A stretch of DNA of 64,000 bases from Molanna angustata (taxonomy: Eukaryota; Arthropoda; Insecta; Trichoptera; Molannidae). The notes beneath the pieces were generated by a model. It was given only the letters and a program-made list of their open reading frames with translations, searched no databases and was not told the origin of the DNA. The translations under genes were made by a program, and so were the position numbers. Each line of letters opens with the position of its first letter. Position 1 is the stretch's first letter. Shown here piece after piece: positions 47,793-60,684 of this stretch. The stretch covers positions 9,406,921-9,470,920 of the forward strand of contig OY754990.1 in assembly GCA_963576475.1 (NCBI GenBank). The letters run 5' to 3'.

Positions 47793-48059
47793 CTAGCCTA
47801 CGAAAGGTGACAAGACTTGTGCTTTTTTTTTGTTTGATGGCAAACTATTATATATTTTGAGACCTTTATGGTATAAACTATTTTGGGTACTTGTTAATCT
47901 CGTTTTTGGAAGTCTAAAATCCTGACATCCTCTCGTAGGGTAAGTGTGAACATTGGCATTGAATAATATATTTTTCTGTATATATTTTGGAAGCTTATTA
48001 TTGTTTAGTTTGTAAATCCAAGTTATTGTGTTGTATATAATGTATTGTTTTACTGTCAT
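47793..48059 (-). pseudogene. CR1/jockey-like LINE Pol C-terminus
   Basis: The minus-strand frame shows 'KLPKYI', then 'NVHTYPTRGCQDFRLPKTRLTS', 'QNSLYHKGLKIYNSLP', the closing pattern of CR1-like LINE polymerases. The frame is 5'-truncated. A separate retroposon tail (TTGTCCAGTCATTGTATGTG, then AAATAAAATAAAATAAA) lies at 48150-48196 on the plus strand; a related tail is at about 61442-61485. Confidence 0.8.
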
Positions 48060-48198
48060 TAATTTTGGTATTGTTTAACATTAGATTTATTCTTGTATAT
48101 CTGTTGCGTTTTAAAATTGTTCTTATTCCCATATTATGAATAATCTGTAGGAGGTTGTCCAGTCATTGTATGTGTACTTTAAATAAAATAAAATAAAG

Positions 48199-50152
48199 AA
48201 TTATCAAAAGGTATTATAGATAGATGTTTAAAAATTTAAATACATACTTTACTGAACCTACACCGCAGCTCGCAGTGCTGCAGGATTGAATAAAATTTAT
48301 ACGCTGAAACGCTCAGAGAATATTCCTGTTCAAAAAATATTACGTGCATATTTTCCACGGGTTACAAAATTCCCCTGCGGTAGTTCAGTGTCTGATAGAC
48401 ATGCACCGTGCCATAGAATAAAAAATAATTCTGCGCTGAAATTCCTCTTTAAATATTTGTAACCTTTTTTGACGAAAAACTGTAAAAGATTTCAAAATCC
48501 TTTTTACTATTTCAGTTGATATCGGTGTGTCTGACGTAACTTGTTTTAATGAATTAGGTGGGACGGTGAGACTACTAGTAGGACAGTTGACTGGAGAATT
48601 ATTTTTATAGGGGACTCTTAATAATGGTTTGGTAAAAGCAATTTGGATTTAACAGTATTATACTTATAATACTCTGAAATCCCGTATAATTTATAATGAA
48701 ATTTAAATACCTCTAACGAAAAAGAGTAATATATGTAACGTCCATATGAAAATATAGGTGAGAGTAGGAAGTTGTGACGTCATAAAGGTATTTAAAACTA
48801 TTGTGAATAAAATAATTATAATAATATGTCACATATGTCATATATTCTTTGATTTAATTCTGCAGCAAACTTTTTTAATTGTTTCAGAAATATCCACCAT
48901 ACAACTCCACCAGAAATACCAACCTACATACTAACAATAGTTTAAGAAATAATAATGTGGCTAGGGCTATTGCAAATCTATTGCACATCTCTAATTTACT
49001 AAGTCTATAAATACCGCCATCTTGAAAATAAAAAAACCATTCCGTTTCGATACTCCAGCTAGTGCTTAGTGCTCGCGATCTTCGTATTTTCATTCCGAGT
49101 TTACGTGCACATTTTAATTTTAGCATCGATTTTTTCATTAAGTATTTTTTGTATATTTTGTCTGCATAATAAACGAGTAAGCGATACACATTATTTAAAT
49201 CTCTTAAATCCATTATTCTCATAATATATCTCAGCTTGCATTATCCTGATATAATTAATTAAATTTGGATTATCGCCATCCGTGATAATCTAATACATGG
49301 GGCTCTTTGGTTTGTCTACGCACGTTAAATAGTAGTCAGATTATGTTATACATATATCGGTTCGATCCCGAAATATAAGTTTAATTTGCATACCAACAGA
49401 AAATCATATGTATTAAATTCCACTAATTATATATAACCTTTAAATTTCCTTGTCTAATAAACCCCCATAATAATATTGTAAGCACTTAATGCGTTTCACT
49501 GTCCATTAGGGCAAAATACCTTGTATTGTTACACTGGAAAAAAAAACAGCCATCAATTCATTTAATAATTATATTGAATTTCACTAAATTGGCTAAATAG
49601 GGATTGGTCAATAAGTAAATAGTCTCAACCAATCAGGACAAAGTAAATAAATTAATTTATTTGTATTGCTTTTCATAATATCAATAGTTTTAAATGGCCA
49701 ATCACAAGAACTTGTTAGCTCCTCCTACATAATTAGTCGCAGTTTTAATCTATAAATACAAGAAAAAACTGTCATAAATAGTCATAAGCTAGTAAATGCC
49801 CTAACAAGGCGAAATAGGCCTATCGCATAAATTAAATTCATGTAGATTGAAAAAAGTGTTTATAGACATCATTTAAAATAATTATATTTCAGGTAATGTT
49901 GAAAAATTAAACCCTGAAAAGTTTTGTAATTTAGATCTTTCATTGAATCAACGAAAATAGATACTACAGCAAAATTATTTTAAAAAATTTAAATGGAATC
50001 ACTGGTATGAAAAATGCATTTATTATAATCGCTAAATGTAAACATCAAACGATTTTTTTATTGTATCAGCGTAAAAATTAACCACGAATATTATTCGAGA
50101 TCAAACAATAATGATATTTCTATAAATAGACCAGCTTTACATATATTACCTT
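48199..50152. other. Spacer with no convincing gene
   Basis: A 112-codon minus-strand frame at 48884-49222 matches nothing I know. No tandem repeat or RNA gene is seen. Confidence 0.4.
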
Positions 50153-50195
50153 GAGGCGTACCGCAAGGCTCGTACCTGGGACCATTTTCGATTTC
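50153..50195 (+). pseudogene. Reverse transcriptase GVPQGS motif fragment
   Basis: The plus strand reads G-V-P-Q-G-S-Y-L-G-P in one frame, the conserved RT box before the catalytic Asp pair. Nothing else of the enzyme is recognisable nearby, so it is a short LINE scrap. Confidence 0.55.
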
Positions 50196-53100
50196 AGGGA
50201 ACTTCGTTTTCAGAAGTGCGCCGCTGTGGCAGTACAAATGTTGAAAGTTCTTTGCTTTTCGATTCTCAAGTTATGTGAGTTTGGTGTACAAAGCTTTGAA
50301 TGGTGTGGGGTAGATGGGAGTAGGAATTTAGATGGGAGATTGAAAATTGTGTTTACATGTACCGTGCCCTTGAGGCGGGAAGATGTGAAAATGAAGGAAC
50401 GTAATTTAAATTGACAGCTGTTCTGTTGGCAGTTATGCGAAGAAACATTCATCGCTCCAGGAGCGGAATGGCTGTAAACTGGGTGTCTTTAAATACCTCA
50501 GAAATTGCAAATTGAAACAGCGCATACATTCATTCCACAACGTAAGGGAGCACGTTACAATTTATGACGTGCCTTCGCATTTTGAAAATAGAACTATTCT
50601 GGAATGTTTCACGCCTGATTTTAATACCCAGAACTCCGTATTTCGGAGACAAAAAATTGCATTGTTTTCAAGTTTTTAACTAAGAAAACTGAATTTTTGC
50701 TTCTTTTTTATCTATGTCTCTTCGTATTCAGTATTGGTAGTAAATTTTTATTGACTGTAATTTTTATGCTTTAGTATATTTCGTGCCTGGTTTAAACATC
50801 CGAAATCTTGAATTTTTTAAGTAATATTTGAAATGTAAAATTTCAAGGTTCGTAGAAATATGCATATTAATTTAAATTCATGTCTAATCATATTTTGAAA
50901 CCTGAACTATCATTTCTGTGTCTTTTTATTACAGAGCACTGGAATGTTCCATAGCTGATTTAAGTATATGGTATATTATTTTGAAATGTTGCTTGCATAA
51001 ATTGTTTTATTGTTTATTTTCTTGTGTCGTCATAATTTGTTTTGATACGAAATAAAAATGTATAGGCATGCTCAGAGTAACGGATTTATATCGAAGTTCG
51101 CCACTGCAAATAAAAACATTAATTTCGTATTAAGGGTAATGTGATATTTTTATATGTTAAGCGAAGGTTTAGGTGTTGTATCTACATAATGCTGTGTGAG
51201 TAGGTAACATGAATTTAACATAAGCCATAATTTATCTATGTGAATTTCACGGAAAAATTAACAATTCATGAAGCTTAATGTACATAGATTATGAAATAAT
51301 ACATTTCGCCTCGAATCTAGCGAATTTCCCGGAAAAAATATTAAATATTATTTGTGCTTCTTATGGCTAATATATTTCAACACACCAAGTGTACACACAT
51401 GAGACGCGTTGAAAATCATGAGACGCCTAATATAATTAGCAGAATTTTTAAAGATGAAACTCAGGCTGAGATAGGAAGACAAGGTTAAGAAGAATACGGT
51501 GAAGCTTCACCAGATGACGAGTTGGAAGATGACATCTGATGACAGTGATGACAATTGTAGTTGTAGGTAAAAATTGCAGAAGGCCAATACTCTATTTGGG
51601 CTGTAGCACCCTCGGAAAGAGACAGATAGACTTTTGAAGTTGACCTGCGTCTTCATTCGTCGCAATTTCGCCATTGAACATGCGGATATGTAGCCACAAA
51701 GAGCAACTTCAGACCTGTCAAGATCTTTTGTCAAAAATACGGAACAATCTCTTTATCTCCACTTTCGATTATGGCGAGCCTTATGTTTCCTTATAATCGA
51801 CTCTCTTTGATACCACAAGAGCAGTATTTGCAAGGTGTTATAATTCTCTGGAATCTTCGTATGTAATTTATCGGCGGTAACTCGCCACGCTAATGAAATG
51901 GTGTAGCCGACATCGCGCTTGGCGTGTGGAAACTAAAGAACACAAAGTAATATCAATGCGTGGTAAAGGCTTATTGTCGAGTCGCTTGTTACCGAGCACT
52001 GTTGGAATAGGAGACCCTCGCCATAACTGATGGGCTTTCGCGTTTGTGGTTGGACTTTACGTGGTAGCGGTATGAAATATTCTTGATAGTAGTTCCTTGT
52101 TTTGTACGATGAGCTACAAGCTCTAAAACGTTCCCTATGTAGTGGGGTAGGAGACTGCGAAATTCTGTTAAGTTAATGTACTTCATGCGCTCTTTCAGAG
52201 TTTTGCAAAGTTAGGTAAGTCTCCATAAACAGAAAGGATAGTGGGGGATGTAGATCCCAAAGCTTAGGGTGGCCTCTAGTATTGAACGTTCTCTCACGAC
52301 TGAAAAATATATTTTCCAATACAATTCTAATTAATCGCAGCTCGTTCAGAACTTTGTTTATTTTCAGACATTGCAATATTCTCATTGTCTTTTGATTATT
52401 AATTGGTATTTGTTCAAATTTAAATCCTCTATCAGCCTTCGGTGGATTCAATATTATTACTGCAAAGCTTGAACGAGAATGATCGTTCAATTTATACAAT
52501 TATATATTTAAATTCGAATATACACAAACTAAAAGTAATTGAGTGGGTAAAATCCACCATGAAACTGATGGCAATCCACCATGAAGCTGTAATGCTAGAC
52601 AAATTCTTTGGAAAATATCTTGACTTCAATATAAAAATACTCTCTTCAATAGAAAAATTATTTCATTGGCGATCCGTTGAAGGACGAAAAAAGGTGGCGT
52701 GCAGTAATTATATATTATTATAGATAGTCATCCTCAGTCATAAAGCTAAGGAAGATATTCATAAAAAATATTATAAAAAAGATATTCAGTCTTAACTGTT
52801 GTGTACTGTTCGAATGTATGTACATTCAAATTATCAATGATTGTAATTTCAAACGTACGCATTTCATATAGGTAACGCATTTCTTTCAAAACATTGTCGA
52901 AATATTTTTTTTTATAATTTCCGCATTTTTACTACAAAAACACTGTTTATTATTTGATTTTAACGTTTTCACGTAAAGATATTTAGTTTTTAAATGTTGT
53001 GTAATGTCCCTAATCGTATATTTGACGATATTTAGTTTTATAAGGTTATTTCGCAACTGCCTTTGGGGGTTGGGCCGCGGTAGCGTTTATGGGCAGAGCC

Positions 53101-53504
53101 CCTAGTTATATTTAATTACTTGATAAACGGTCACAAACAGATCGAACGGTTTCGATGGTATAGCGGATTTGGAAAGGTCACTCTATTGTGTAAGGAAGCG
53201 TCCTCTAGATTCATGCTTCTAAATTATTATAGCAAAATTTACTTAGCGTCCCTGAGATTAGGACATTTAACGATAACGATAACGATAAAGCGCAACTTAG
53301 ATGGACGATACTTTTAACGCGGTTCGGTTTTCAACGCTTAAAACAACATCCAAATACAGATAACTCCAAACATCGCTTTAAACGAGTATTATTTTCTCCT
53401 TTATTTGCGACCACTATTATTACAATTACGAAAAAATTAAGCATGCCATTTACATAGAATTATATGGGGCAATTTATGTGAAAAATATCGATAAAACGGG
53501 GAGC
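50196..53504. other. Spacer with no convincing gene
   Basis: About 3.3 kb. Frames at 50151-50414, 51507-51734, 51989-52186, 52173-52499 and 52442-52723 show no recognised domain. 53265-53285 holds a short ACGATA repeat. Confidence 0.4.
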
Positions 53505-53815
53505 TATATGAGATCTATAGAGAGCCCGATGCGATCAGTTCCATCAAAATAGGGCGCTTAAGATGGGCTGGTCACATAATCCGAATGGACGACGACAACC
53601 CCACAAAACGCCTCAAACTCTCTGTGCCACAAGGTCGAAGGAGACCAGGATGACCAAGGACTCGATGGATGAACAGTGTCAATGACGATGCTTCCACAAT
53701 AAATATAAGAAACTGGAGAACGAAGGCAACGGATAGACGGGAATGGAGGAGACTCCTGGATTCAGCCAAGGGCCACCCAGGGCATTCGTGCTTATGATGA
53801 TGATGATATATGTGA
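53505..53815 (+). pseudogene. RTE-like LINE Pol end with (ATG)n tail
   Basis: The plus strand reads 'IKIGRLRWAGHIIRMDDDNPTKRL', then 'GRRRPG', a stop, 'PRTRW' and 'DRREWRRLLDSAKGHPG'. This is the end of an RTE-like polymerase, followed by ATGATGATGATGATA. The internal stop shows it is dead. Confidence 0.8.
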
Positions 53816-54255
53816 ACTTTTTGATCGTCAGTTCTTGATGGAATTCCATTTAAATTTCTTATAATTTTTAATAAATAAAAATAAAAAACGTATTTATAAT
53901 CAATTCCACTATTTATTAAGACTACAATCGGTTTCGTGCTAAGTACATTTTCAAGTTCAGCAGTGTTTTATCTTTCTGTCTATTTCTTCGTTTGACTTTG
54001 CATTTTAAATACCCGGCATTTGATTTTTTGATTTTTTTTGTTTTTGTTTTAAAACATTGCTCTCTGGCCAAGAGATGCCAAATAAACAAAATATATCGCG
54101 AACGTCAAAGTCAACAAAACACAAACGGCCGCCATGTTGACTCGTCGGCAACGAACAATTTTACAGATTTCTGTTTTACAAAAAAAAAGACCCAAAACGC
54201 GTTGAAAAACCAGTTCAAATCCCGAACCCCGTTGAAAACTTGAATAGTGCGTTTA
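53816..54255. other. Spacer
   Basis: AT-rich; an 83-codon frame at 53992-54243 is unrecognised. Confidence 0.35.
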
Positions 54256-55022
54256 ATGGTGAATTTCACCAACGTCCCCTAACTCTTAGGTGCTACCTAA
54301 GAATTCTTATGTAGCACCTAACGTTAATTTTCATTTCACCACCTACATAAGAGTTACCTAAGACGCTAAGAGCCCCCTAATTCTGGGGAGCCGATTTCCG
54401 CCACCTGAACGAATACTTAAGAAACAACTGTCAAAATGACAGTCAGTATATAGCCATTTAGTAGCATAATATTGTCAATTGTGTTTATAATTTTAATTTT
54501 TCGTCGATTTACACGCGTTTTGAAAATAAAAATAAATACGATTATAAATGCCGTAATGTTTCAAACTCTCATCGACGGTAAAATTTGGTTGCCGTTTTCT
54601 TTCGATTGGCATTTCCTAAAATACAAGACAAAATTTTAAATAATGTCCTCAATATTTATGTATAACATTATTGCATTTTTAGGCATTGAATATACATATT
54701 ATTAGTAATAGCACAAGTAATAGTTACTTATTAACGAGAAAATAACTAAAATCAACTAAACGAAAACTGAATTATTTGGAAATGTTGAACGAAATCACAA
54801 CGTAATTGACAGAAAGTGACAGTCATAGAAAAAACATGATGCAATATGATGCATTCCAAATACAAATGTTGCCACTGTATAAACAAAAAAATCGTTTTGA
54901 ATTCCTAGCTAGGGAACAGATAAAATAGACTGGTGAAAACCAAACGATACGTTAGGGGCTACCTAAGCTTAGGTGATACCCAGCTATGTGACAGTTTTGG
55001 TAACATTGGTGAAAGTCACCAT
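54256..55022. mobile_element. TIR element flanked by TA
   Basis: ATGGTGAATTTCACCA at the left and TGGTGAAAGTCACCAT at the right are near-perfect inverted repeats flanked by TA on both sides. The subterminal segments CCCCTAAC...TAGGTG.TACCTAAG also match in inverse. No transposase is present. The GGTGAAA..CACCA words recall the element at 59798-60929. Confidence 0.75.
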
Positions 55023-55787
55023 TAGACTCACATGAAGATTTTGAAGGGACCATTTAAAACGCTCCAAATTCCATAGTATATTGCGGCCGACGATGTATGT
55101 ACCTACTACCTGGAAGTCATCTCCCTGAAAGACAACCAAAAAGGTACAAGGATAGCTGGACCTCAGCTTCCCAAGAGTAACATCCCGAAGAAAAAATATA
55201 CTATTCACAATCTATAAATAAATATTCGACGCTAAAGAATTCATCAGAATGTGAAATTCTGCCTAAAAGATTGACATTATAGAAAGACTCGCCCTTTTGA
55301 TAAATTAATTTCGATTTGAATTGGTGTCGCTTCGAGGAACTTATGTAGTACAAGTTGTTCGATCTGTCATTTCGCAACTGCGCGGCGCGGGGTATGAAAT
55401 TAATTTTATTTTATTTATTTATTTGTTCATAAGAAAACCAACAGTTTTTTTTTTATTATTACATAAAATAGATATAAACATTAGAAAATATTAAACAAAC
55501 TAATGACAGGGTTTAACTTAAAGTACCTAATACATTAAAAATATATATAAACACAATCAATTAACACAAATAAAAAAAAAAAAATATACAGATACATACA
55601 CAAATATATTTATTTATTTTATTTTGGGAAACAAAACAGCTGTTACATGTTTTACATTAATAAAAAAATAATAATCAGGAAAGTAAGCCAATTACATTGT
55701 TCCACAGATTAATATACATAATAAAGACAATTCATTACAAAGTCAAAGACAAAAGTGTGGTGTTAGTGTACATTTGTGATTTTGTGT

Positions 55788-55850
<63 letters not shown>

Positions 55851-56459
55851 ATGAAGCGAGGGTGGGACATGAAGAAAGGTAGGAGAGGAGAAAAGGGTTA
55901 GTTGTCATAAGTATTGGACATACCAAAAATTATACAATTTGGTACATAAAGTATTCATTATAATATACTAGGGATTTGAGGTGAAAGTGGGGAGAAAGGG
56001 AGTGGGGAGGTTTTTTTTTTGACATCAAAAATGCTCACGTGAATAAATAAGAGTATCCTTACATTAATGTTTGAAAAAGTGAAATTTAAAATGAAATATA
56101 TCTAAATGATTGAAAAAAGTATTATAATTTCTAGAAATTCTTCGAATCAACTCGTTCTTACCAATATTAGTTCGATAAGGTATAATTTAAAATGTGTCAT
56201 TTTCTCTCCTGGGTACGCTCATTGTTTTACGGGTTCAATAACATCATAATATGAACTCTACAATATATATGATTTGAAATTTAAGAATATGAGAAATTGA
56301 TTTTGGACAGCTAAAATTTTGAATTTTAAGTTACAAAAGAGAAAAGCAATGGTGGTTTCACTGGATTCATGAATCCAGGCCCACGAGCACGGGCGACCAG
56401 AATATCAGCCAGAACAGGCGAGCTACATAGGCTTGCGACCATGTATGTATGCGAGATTA
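55023..56459. other. Spacer with LINE tails and TG repeat
   Basis: T-rich starts at about 55404 and 55607 (TTTATTTATTTATTTG types) look like antisense LINE 3' ends. (TG)n is at 55783-55847. No gene is seen. Confidence 0.45.
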
Positions 56460-56770
56460 AGGGTTCACTAATTCTTCTTCTTCTTCTTTGGCTGGTCCTC
56501 TTCCCAGTTCATCTGGGGTCGGCCCACCTGGTACGCAGTCTCCACGTCTTTCTGTCATGTGTCATCTCACTGGTCAGCTGGTCCTTCCTCAGATCTCTCT
56601 CAATACTCGTCCACCAGGTGGCCTGTGGACGACCTCTAGCTCTGGGTGGTGTGGGAATATTTAGGGCCACCTTGACCACGTGATCGTCTCCCCTTCTATT
56701 CACATGGTCATACCATCGGAGTCTGGTTTCTTTAATTTTCTCACTAATTATTTTTTTGAAATTCAATTTT
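56460..56770 (-). pseudogene. RTE/BovB-like LINE Pol C-terminus
   Basis: The minus-strand frame: 'KETRLRWYDHVNRRGDDHVVKVALNI', then 'RARGRPQATWWTSIERDLR' and 'TSEMTHDRKTWRLRTR.DP', with a stop at the usual place. CTTCTTCTTCTT on the plus strand marks the 3' end. Confidence 0.85.
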
Positions 56771-56840
56771 AGGTTGAAATAAACTTGGATTAGTGCGACG
56801 GTTTCGGCTGTAGTAGTGGATGAACTCCCTTTCATCCACT

Positions 56841-57309
56841 TTGTTTGAAACGTTTTGTCCGTTCGGCCGAGATCGGCCGTCGCCGTAGAACATATTTCGG
56901 CCGACGACGGATTTGGTGTACGCGAAGTGTTCCCGTATGGGTAGCAGTGGGTGTACTGCTAAAAACCCCTCAATGCCGTATAGAATGTCTTCGTATTTAT
57001 GTGGTTTTCAGTTAATTTTAATGTAGATATTTACGAAGAAACAATTTTGGGTCATACATCTTGTACAAATTCCCATTAAGATGCTACGTTAAATTAATGT
57101 TTTCATAATGTTGTCTTACTTTCACATACTCTAGTCTTGTAGCTATTTGGCCAATTTAAATACGGCCAATTTAAGTGAATTTATAGGTCGTTCTAATTAT
57201 ATCTTTTTGAGCTTCTGTGATAAATTAAGTTTAGTACCACGAAGCTTAATATACAAACATTGAATTGTGTCCTTTTATAGATTTGAGTTCTTCATTGTTG
57301 TCTGTGGGC
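56841..57309. other. Spacer
   Basis: Contains a CG-rich patch at 56860-56950 with GGCCGA words in both orientations; otherwise nothing is recognised. Confidence 0.4.
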
Positions 57310-57940
57310 CTCTTTTTTTTTTTTTTTTTTTAATTTATTTGAAAAAATGGGCAACGTACAATAATATTTTTTTAAACAAATATAAAAGATAAGAATAGCA
57401 ACATAAGTAATTGTAACTTAATCAGCCCTCCTTTGATTTCATGGTGCATTGTACTCACTATTGGTAACAAAAAATAAAATATTACTCCTGTCTAACGTGG
57501 CTCCTGAAAAGAGTCCTGGACATACAGAATATGTCCACGGACCTGATCTTTTCCAAATTATTATACGTGGTAAGGCATCGGTACAATGGCGAATTTTGAG
57601 CGGCATTAGTGTTTTTTTTGTCTAAAAAGAACGTTGAGGTGTGTCTTGTTCGTCTGTTTGGTATGTTGAAGTTAATAATTTTCAGAAGGTCTGTACAGTC
57701 AATATTGAAGTTTATTATGTCATAAAGGTACATTAAGTCTGAGGTCCTTCGTCTTGTCTGTAAAGTCTGCAATTCATGTTTGTAGTTATTACCAAATTTG
57801 TACTTCATATGTTTTAAAAATATTTGTTGTATTCGTTCTATACTGTTAATGTAAATATTATATTGTGGATTCCAGATGACTGATGCATGCTCCAATTGAC
57901 TTCTAACAATTATGTTATATAGTAAGATAAATGTTTTCAC
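57310..57940 (-). pseudogene. CR1-like LINE: RT C-terminus and poly(A) end
   Basis: The minus-strand frame 57482-57940 reads 'RSQLEHASVIWNPQYNIYINSIERIQ', then 'LQTRRRTSDLMYLYDIIN', 'INFNIPNRRTRHTSTFF' and 'NSPLYR', the C-terminal part of CR1-like polymerases. The plus-strand T run at 57312-57331 is its poly(A) tail. A fragment of the same LINE lies at 59293-59375. Confidence 0.88.
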
Positions 57941-57949
57941 ATGTGTTTA

Positions 57950-58560
57950 TCTTTAATAATATAATAATTTGAATGATTTATATAGCGCCGTTTTCGTGAA
58001 TATCTCACCTCAAGGGGTGTTAAATTTATTAAGATGTATCATTATGGCTTTGGTAAGATTTGCGAAAAAGGTGTGTTTTGAGATTTTTTCTGAAGGTAGA
58101 TATATTTTCAGTTTGTCTGAGGGTATTTGGGAGCTTATTCCATGCATTTGGTCCTGCCACAGCAAACGCACGATCGCCGAAATTAGTGGCATGCACCCTG
58201 TTTATTTCAAATAATTTTCCAACCATGGATGAAGATGCAGAACGAAGTGATGATTGTCTGTCGTTAATTGAAAGAGGAATGCAAAGTTCGGAGAGGTAAG
58301 TAGGAGCCATACCATGAAGTGCTTTGAAGATAGTGAGACAGAGTTTATATTCAATCCTTTCAGGAACTTTAAGCCAATGGAGATTGCGGAGATGGTGAGA
58401 GATGTGAGAAAACCTGGAGGCTCCGGTGATGAGCCTGGCTGCAGCATTGAAAACTGACTGAATTTTATTAATTTCTTTTTTTGGTAGATTCGCATATATA
58501 CCGTTGCAGTAATCCAAACGGGAGACAACAAAGGGGCTTACCAAAGATTTCATGGCTTCA
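57950..58560 (-). pseudogene. L2-like LINE: RT C-terminus and 3' UTR
   Basis: The minus-strand frame 58029-58553 (174 codons) has 'VVSRLDYCNGIYANLPKKEI', 'QSVFNAAARLITG', 'LHWLKVPERIEYKLCLTIFKALHG', 'APTYLSEL', 'FGDRAFAVAGPNAWNKLP' and 'FRKNLKTHLFRKSY'. This is the closing part of L2/Rex-like LINE polymerases and is intact over this length. The AGCGCCGTTTTCGTG stretch at about 57985 belongs to its 3' UTR. Confidence 0.9.
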
Positions 58561-58615
58561 GATGGGATACTCCTTCGGATTCGGACCCAAATAAATGTTA
58601 GGTTTTAATGTTAAG

Positions 58616-58715
58616 ATCTCATTGATGAAGATGCAGAACGAAGTGATCATTGTCTGTCGTTAATTGAAAGAGGAATGCAAAGTTCGGAGAGGTAAGTAGG
58701 AGCCATACCGTGCGG
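58616..58715 (-). repeat. Duplicate piece of the L2-like LINE
   Basis: Repeats 58218-58315 in the same orientation (GATGAAGATGCAGAACGAAG ... GGTAAGTAGGAGCCATACC) with few changes. It ends just before the Penelope-like fragment. Confidence 0.85.
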
Positions 58716-58723
58716 AACATAGA

Positions 58724-59038
58724 ATGGATGGCAGTGGAGTGTATAAATTAAATTGTAAAGACTGTGATGCCATTTATGTGGGTCAGACTGGGAGATCTAT
58801 AAAACAGCGTTTCCTTGAGCATCATAGAGCGTTTAGGGGACTGTCTGGTTATTCAGAAATGGCGGACCACTGCATAGAACATAATCATTCTTTTGGTTTG
58901 GGAAATGTAGAGGTTTTGCATTCAGAATATAAAGGATGGAAACTTGACGCTGTAGAAATGTTAGAAATTAATAAAAATAAAAAAGGCAACATTGTTAATA
59001 TCCAGATACCAAAGGTATCGCCACTTCTCCAAAAATAA
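58724..59038 (+). pseudogene. Penelope-like element GIY-YIG endonuclease fragment
   Basis: A 104-codon frame has 'GVYKLNCKDCDAIYVGQTGR', the GIY-YIG motif with the CxxC insert typical of Penelope-like retroelements, then 'IKQRFLEH' and 'MADHCIEHNHSF'. The upstream reverse transcriptase is missing, so the copy is 5'-truncated. Downstream (59170-59270) GGCGAAAACGTTCGGTCGTT and an A-rich stretch resemble a Penelope terminus. Confidence 0.88.
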
Positions 59039-59794
59039 GCTCACCCACATAATGGCAACATTGTATAATTACTGTAACTCCACCCACATATTTGGCAACG
59101 CTGTGGAGTTAATGTAGCTCCACCCACACATGTGACAACGTTGTAAATGCTGAGTGAAGTAGAAATTAGCTTATTTTTGTTTTAGTTTCGTTTGGACCTT
59201 GATAATGCCAAGTTACCTTGGCGAAAACGTTCGGTCGTTAGTATAAAAAAAAATTGTGGAAAAATACAAAGTTATTTATTTATTCATTTAAATAAAATTA
59301 TATTGTGGATTCCATATTGTGCACTGACGCATGTTCCAATTGACTTCTAACAATTGTGTTATATAGTAAGCTAAATGAATGGAGTGAATGGACTCGCTGT
59401 ATCTAAATAATATAACAGAATGAATAAGTAATATTGGCAAAGCAATCCTGTCCCCATATTTTCCACATAACCATCACCAATTGACCCGAATTGGTATTCT
59501 GTGTAGGATTTGATCTGGTTAAGTAATAATAATTCGACTTGGTACCGATATTTTCGGTGTCATGATTGAATTTCGACTCCGATGATTACATTTTCACATC
59601 GTATTGGCTGTGCGTTGCCAATAACGAAATTCGCATTTTCTTTATTATTTTTGTGTCATATAGGGTCACTTCCTTAGGGTCACTTCAGTGACTTTATCAC
59701 ATTTCAAAAAGTTAGATAAAGTTACTTACGGATTATATGAACGCACTTATTTCCTACAAGTATTTTCAAGTCAATGCCTTAGGAAAGAGGTCAC
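59039..59794. other. Penelope 3' region, LINE scrap and spacer
   Basis: 59293-59375 repeats part of the LINE at 57858-57935. At 59660-59700 GGGTCACTTC occurs twice. No gene is seen. Confidence 0.5.
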
Positions 59795-60127
59795 TTACGG
59801 CCGCTTTCTCCAAGGTCCCTCAAAATCGAACATCAGCTAAGTACCCATTCGAAACTTAAATCCTTAAGTGGCTTACTTAATAAATTTGCATTTCACCAAC
59901 AAATAACAGCCACACTAAGCTAAGGTAAGGATTAGTTTTTGTTATGTTTCCGGTGAACATGAATATGGACTCAAGATAACGTTACTTTAAAAAATATGCA
60001 AATAAGAAATACATAATAAACTATAAAAATATCATTAAAATATTCTAACGTGTGAATTTCACGATTTTTACTCTATATATAAATTAATTATAAAAAAGTA
60101 CTATTTTGATCTCATGAGTACAGGTAA

Positions 60128-60160
60128 TTGCCGCTGGCGCCAACAGATGGCGCTAGCGGC
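60128..60160. other. GC-rich hairpin
   Basis: GCCGCTGGCGCC and GGCGCTAGCGGC form 12-base arms with one mismatch around AACAGAT, inside the Harbinger-like element. Confidence 0.7.
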
Positions 60161-60507
60161 GCTCGCTGTCAGGGTAGCCTTGTTTGTACACCAGTTTTTG
60201 TTTTTGACACATCATGTACAGACAGTTTATTTAGTATTCACACCAATTTAGTTATTTTATTTTAATATTTGTTACTTTTTTAATATACAATGCAACTGGC
60301 TCATGCCAGCCGCAATTATAACTACATACAAACCTAACCAATCTATTTTTACCAAACTTTTGTAGGTTTGGTTTAAAAAATCGGTGTACATCCTAGGATA
60401 TACTCGCTGTCATGGCTGTTTATTCGCTTCGCACTTGTTGATTGTTGAGATTGTTCGACACGGGACGCGCATATTTATCAGAGTATAATATTTAGCAGAG
60501 TATAATT

Positions 60508-60684
60508 ATGGATAAACCAAGGAAACGTTCTACAAATTTTACCCCCAGTGAAAAAACTAAATTAATTGAATTAGTTTCAAAAAACACGGCAATTACTTCA
60601 AAACAAACGGATGGAGCATGTCTATTCAACGATTTCACGAATCCAGCCATCTTCCAAGATGATAATAAACAAAATATAACTTAA
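60508..60684 (+). pseudogene. Myb/SANT-like (zeste-type) DNA-binding remnant
   Basis: 58 codons from an ATG: 'KRSTNFTPSEKTKLIELVSKN' (21 residues in the genome, shortened here to its start and end, KRSTNFTPSE and LIELVSKN) followed by 'TDGA'. This is the first helix of the Myb/SANT-like protein that accompanies Harbinger transposases or of zeste-type regulators. The rest of the domain is missing. Confidence 0.6.

Noticed and set aside
48884..49222. A 112-codon minus-strand gene
   Set aside because: No recognised domain, low-complexity hydrophobic end and AT-rich context; cannot be told from chance.
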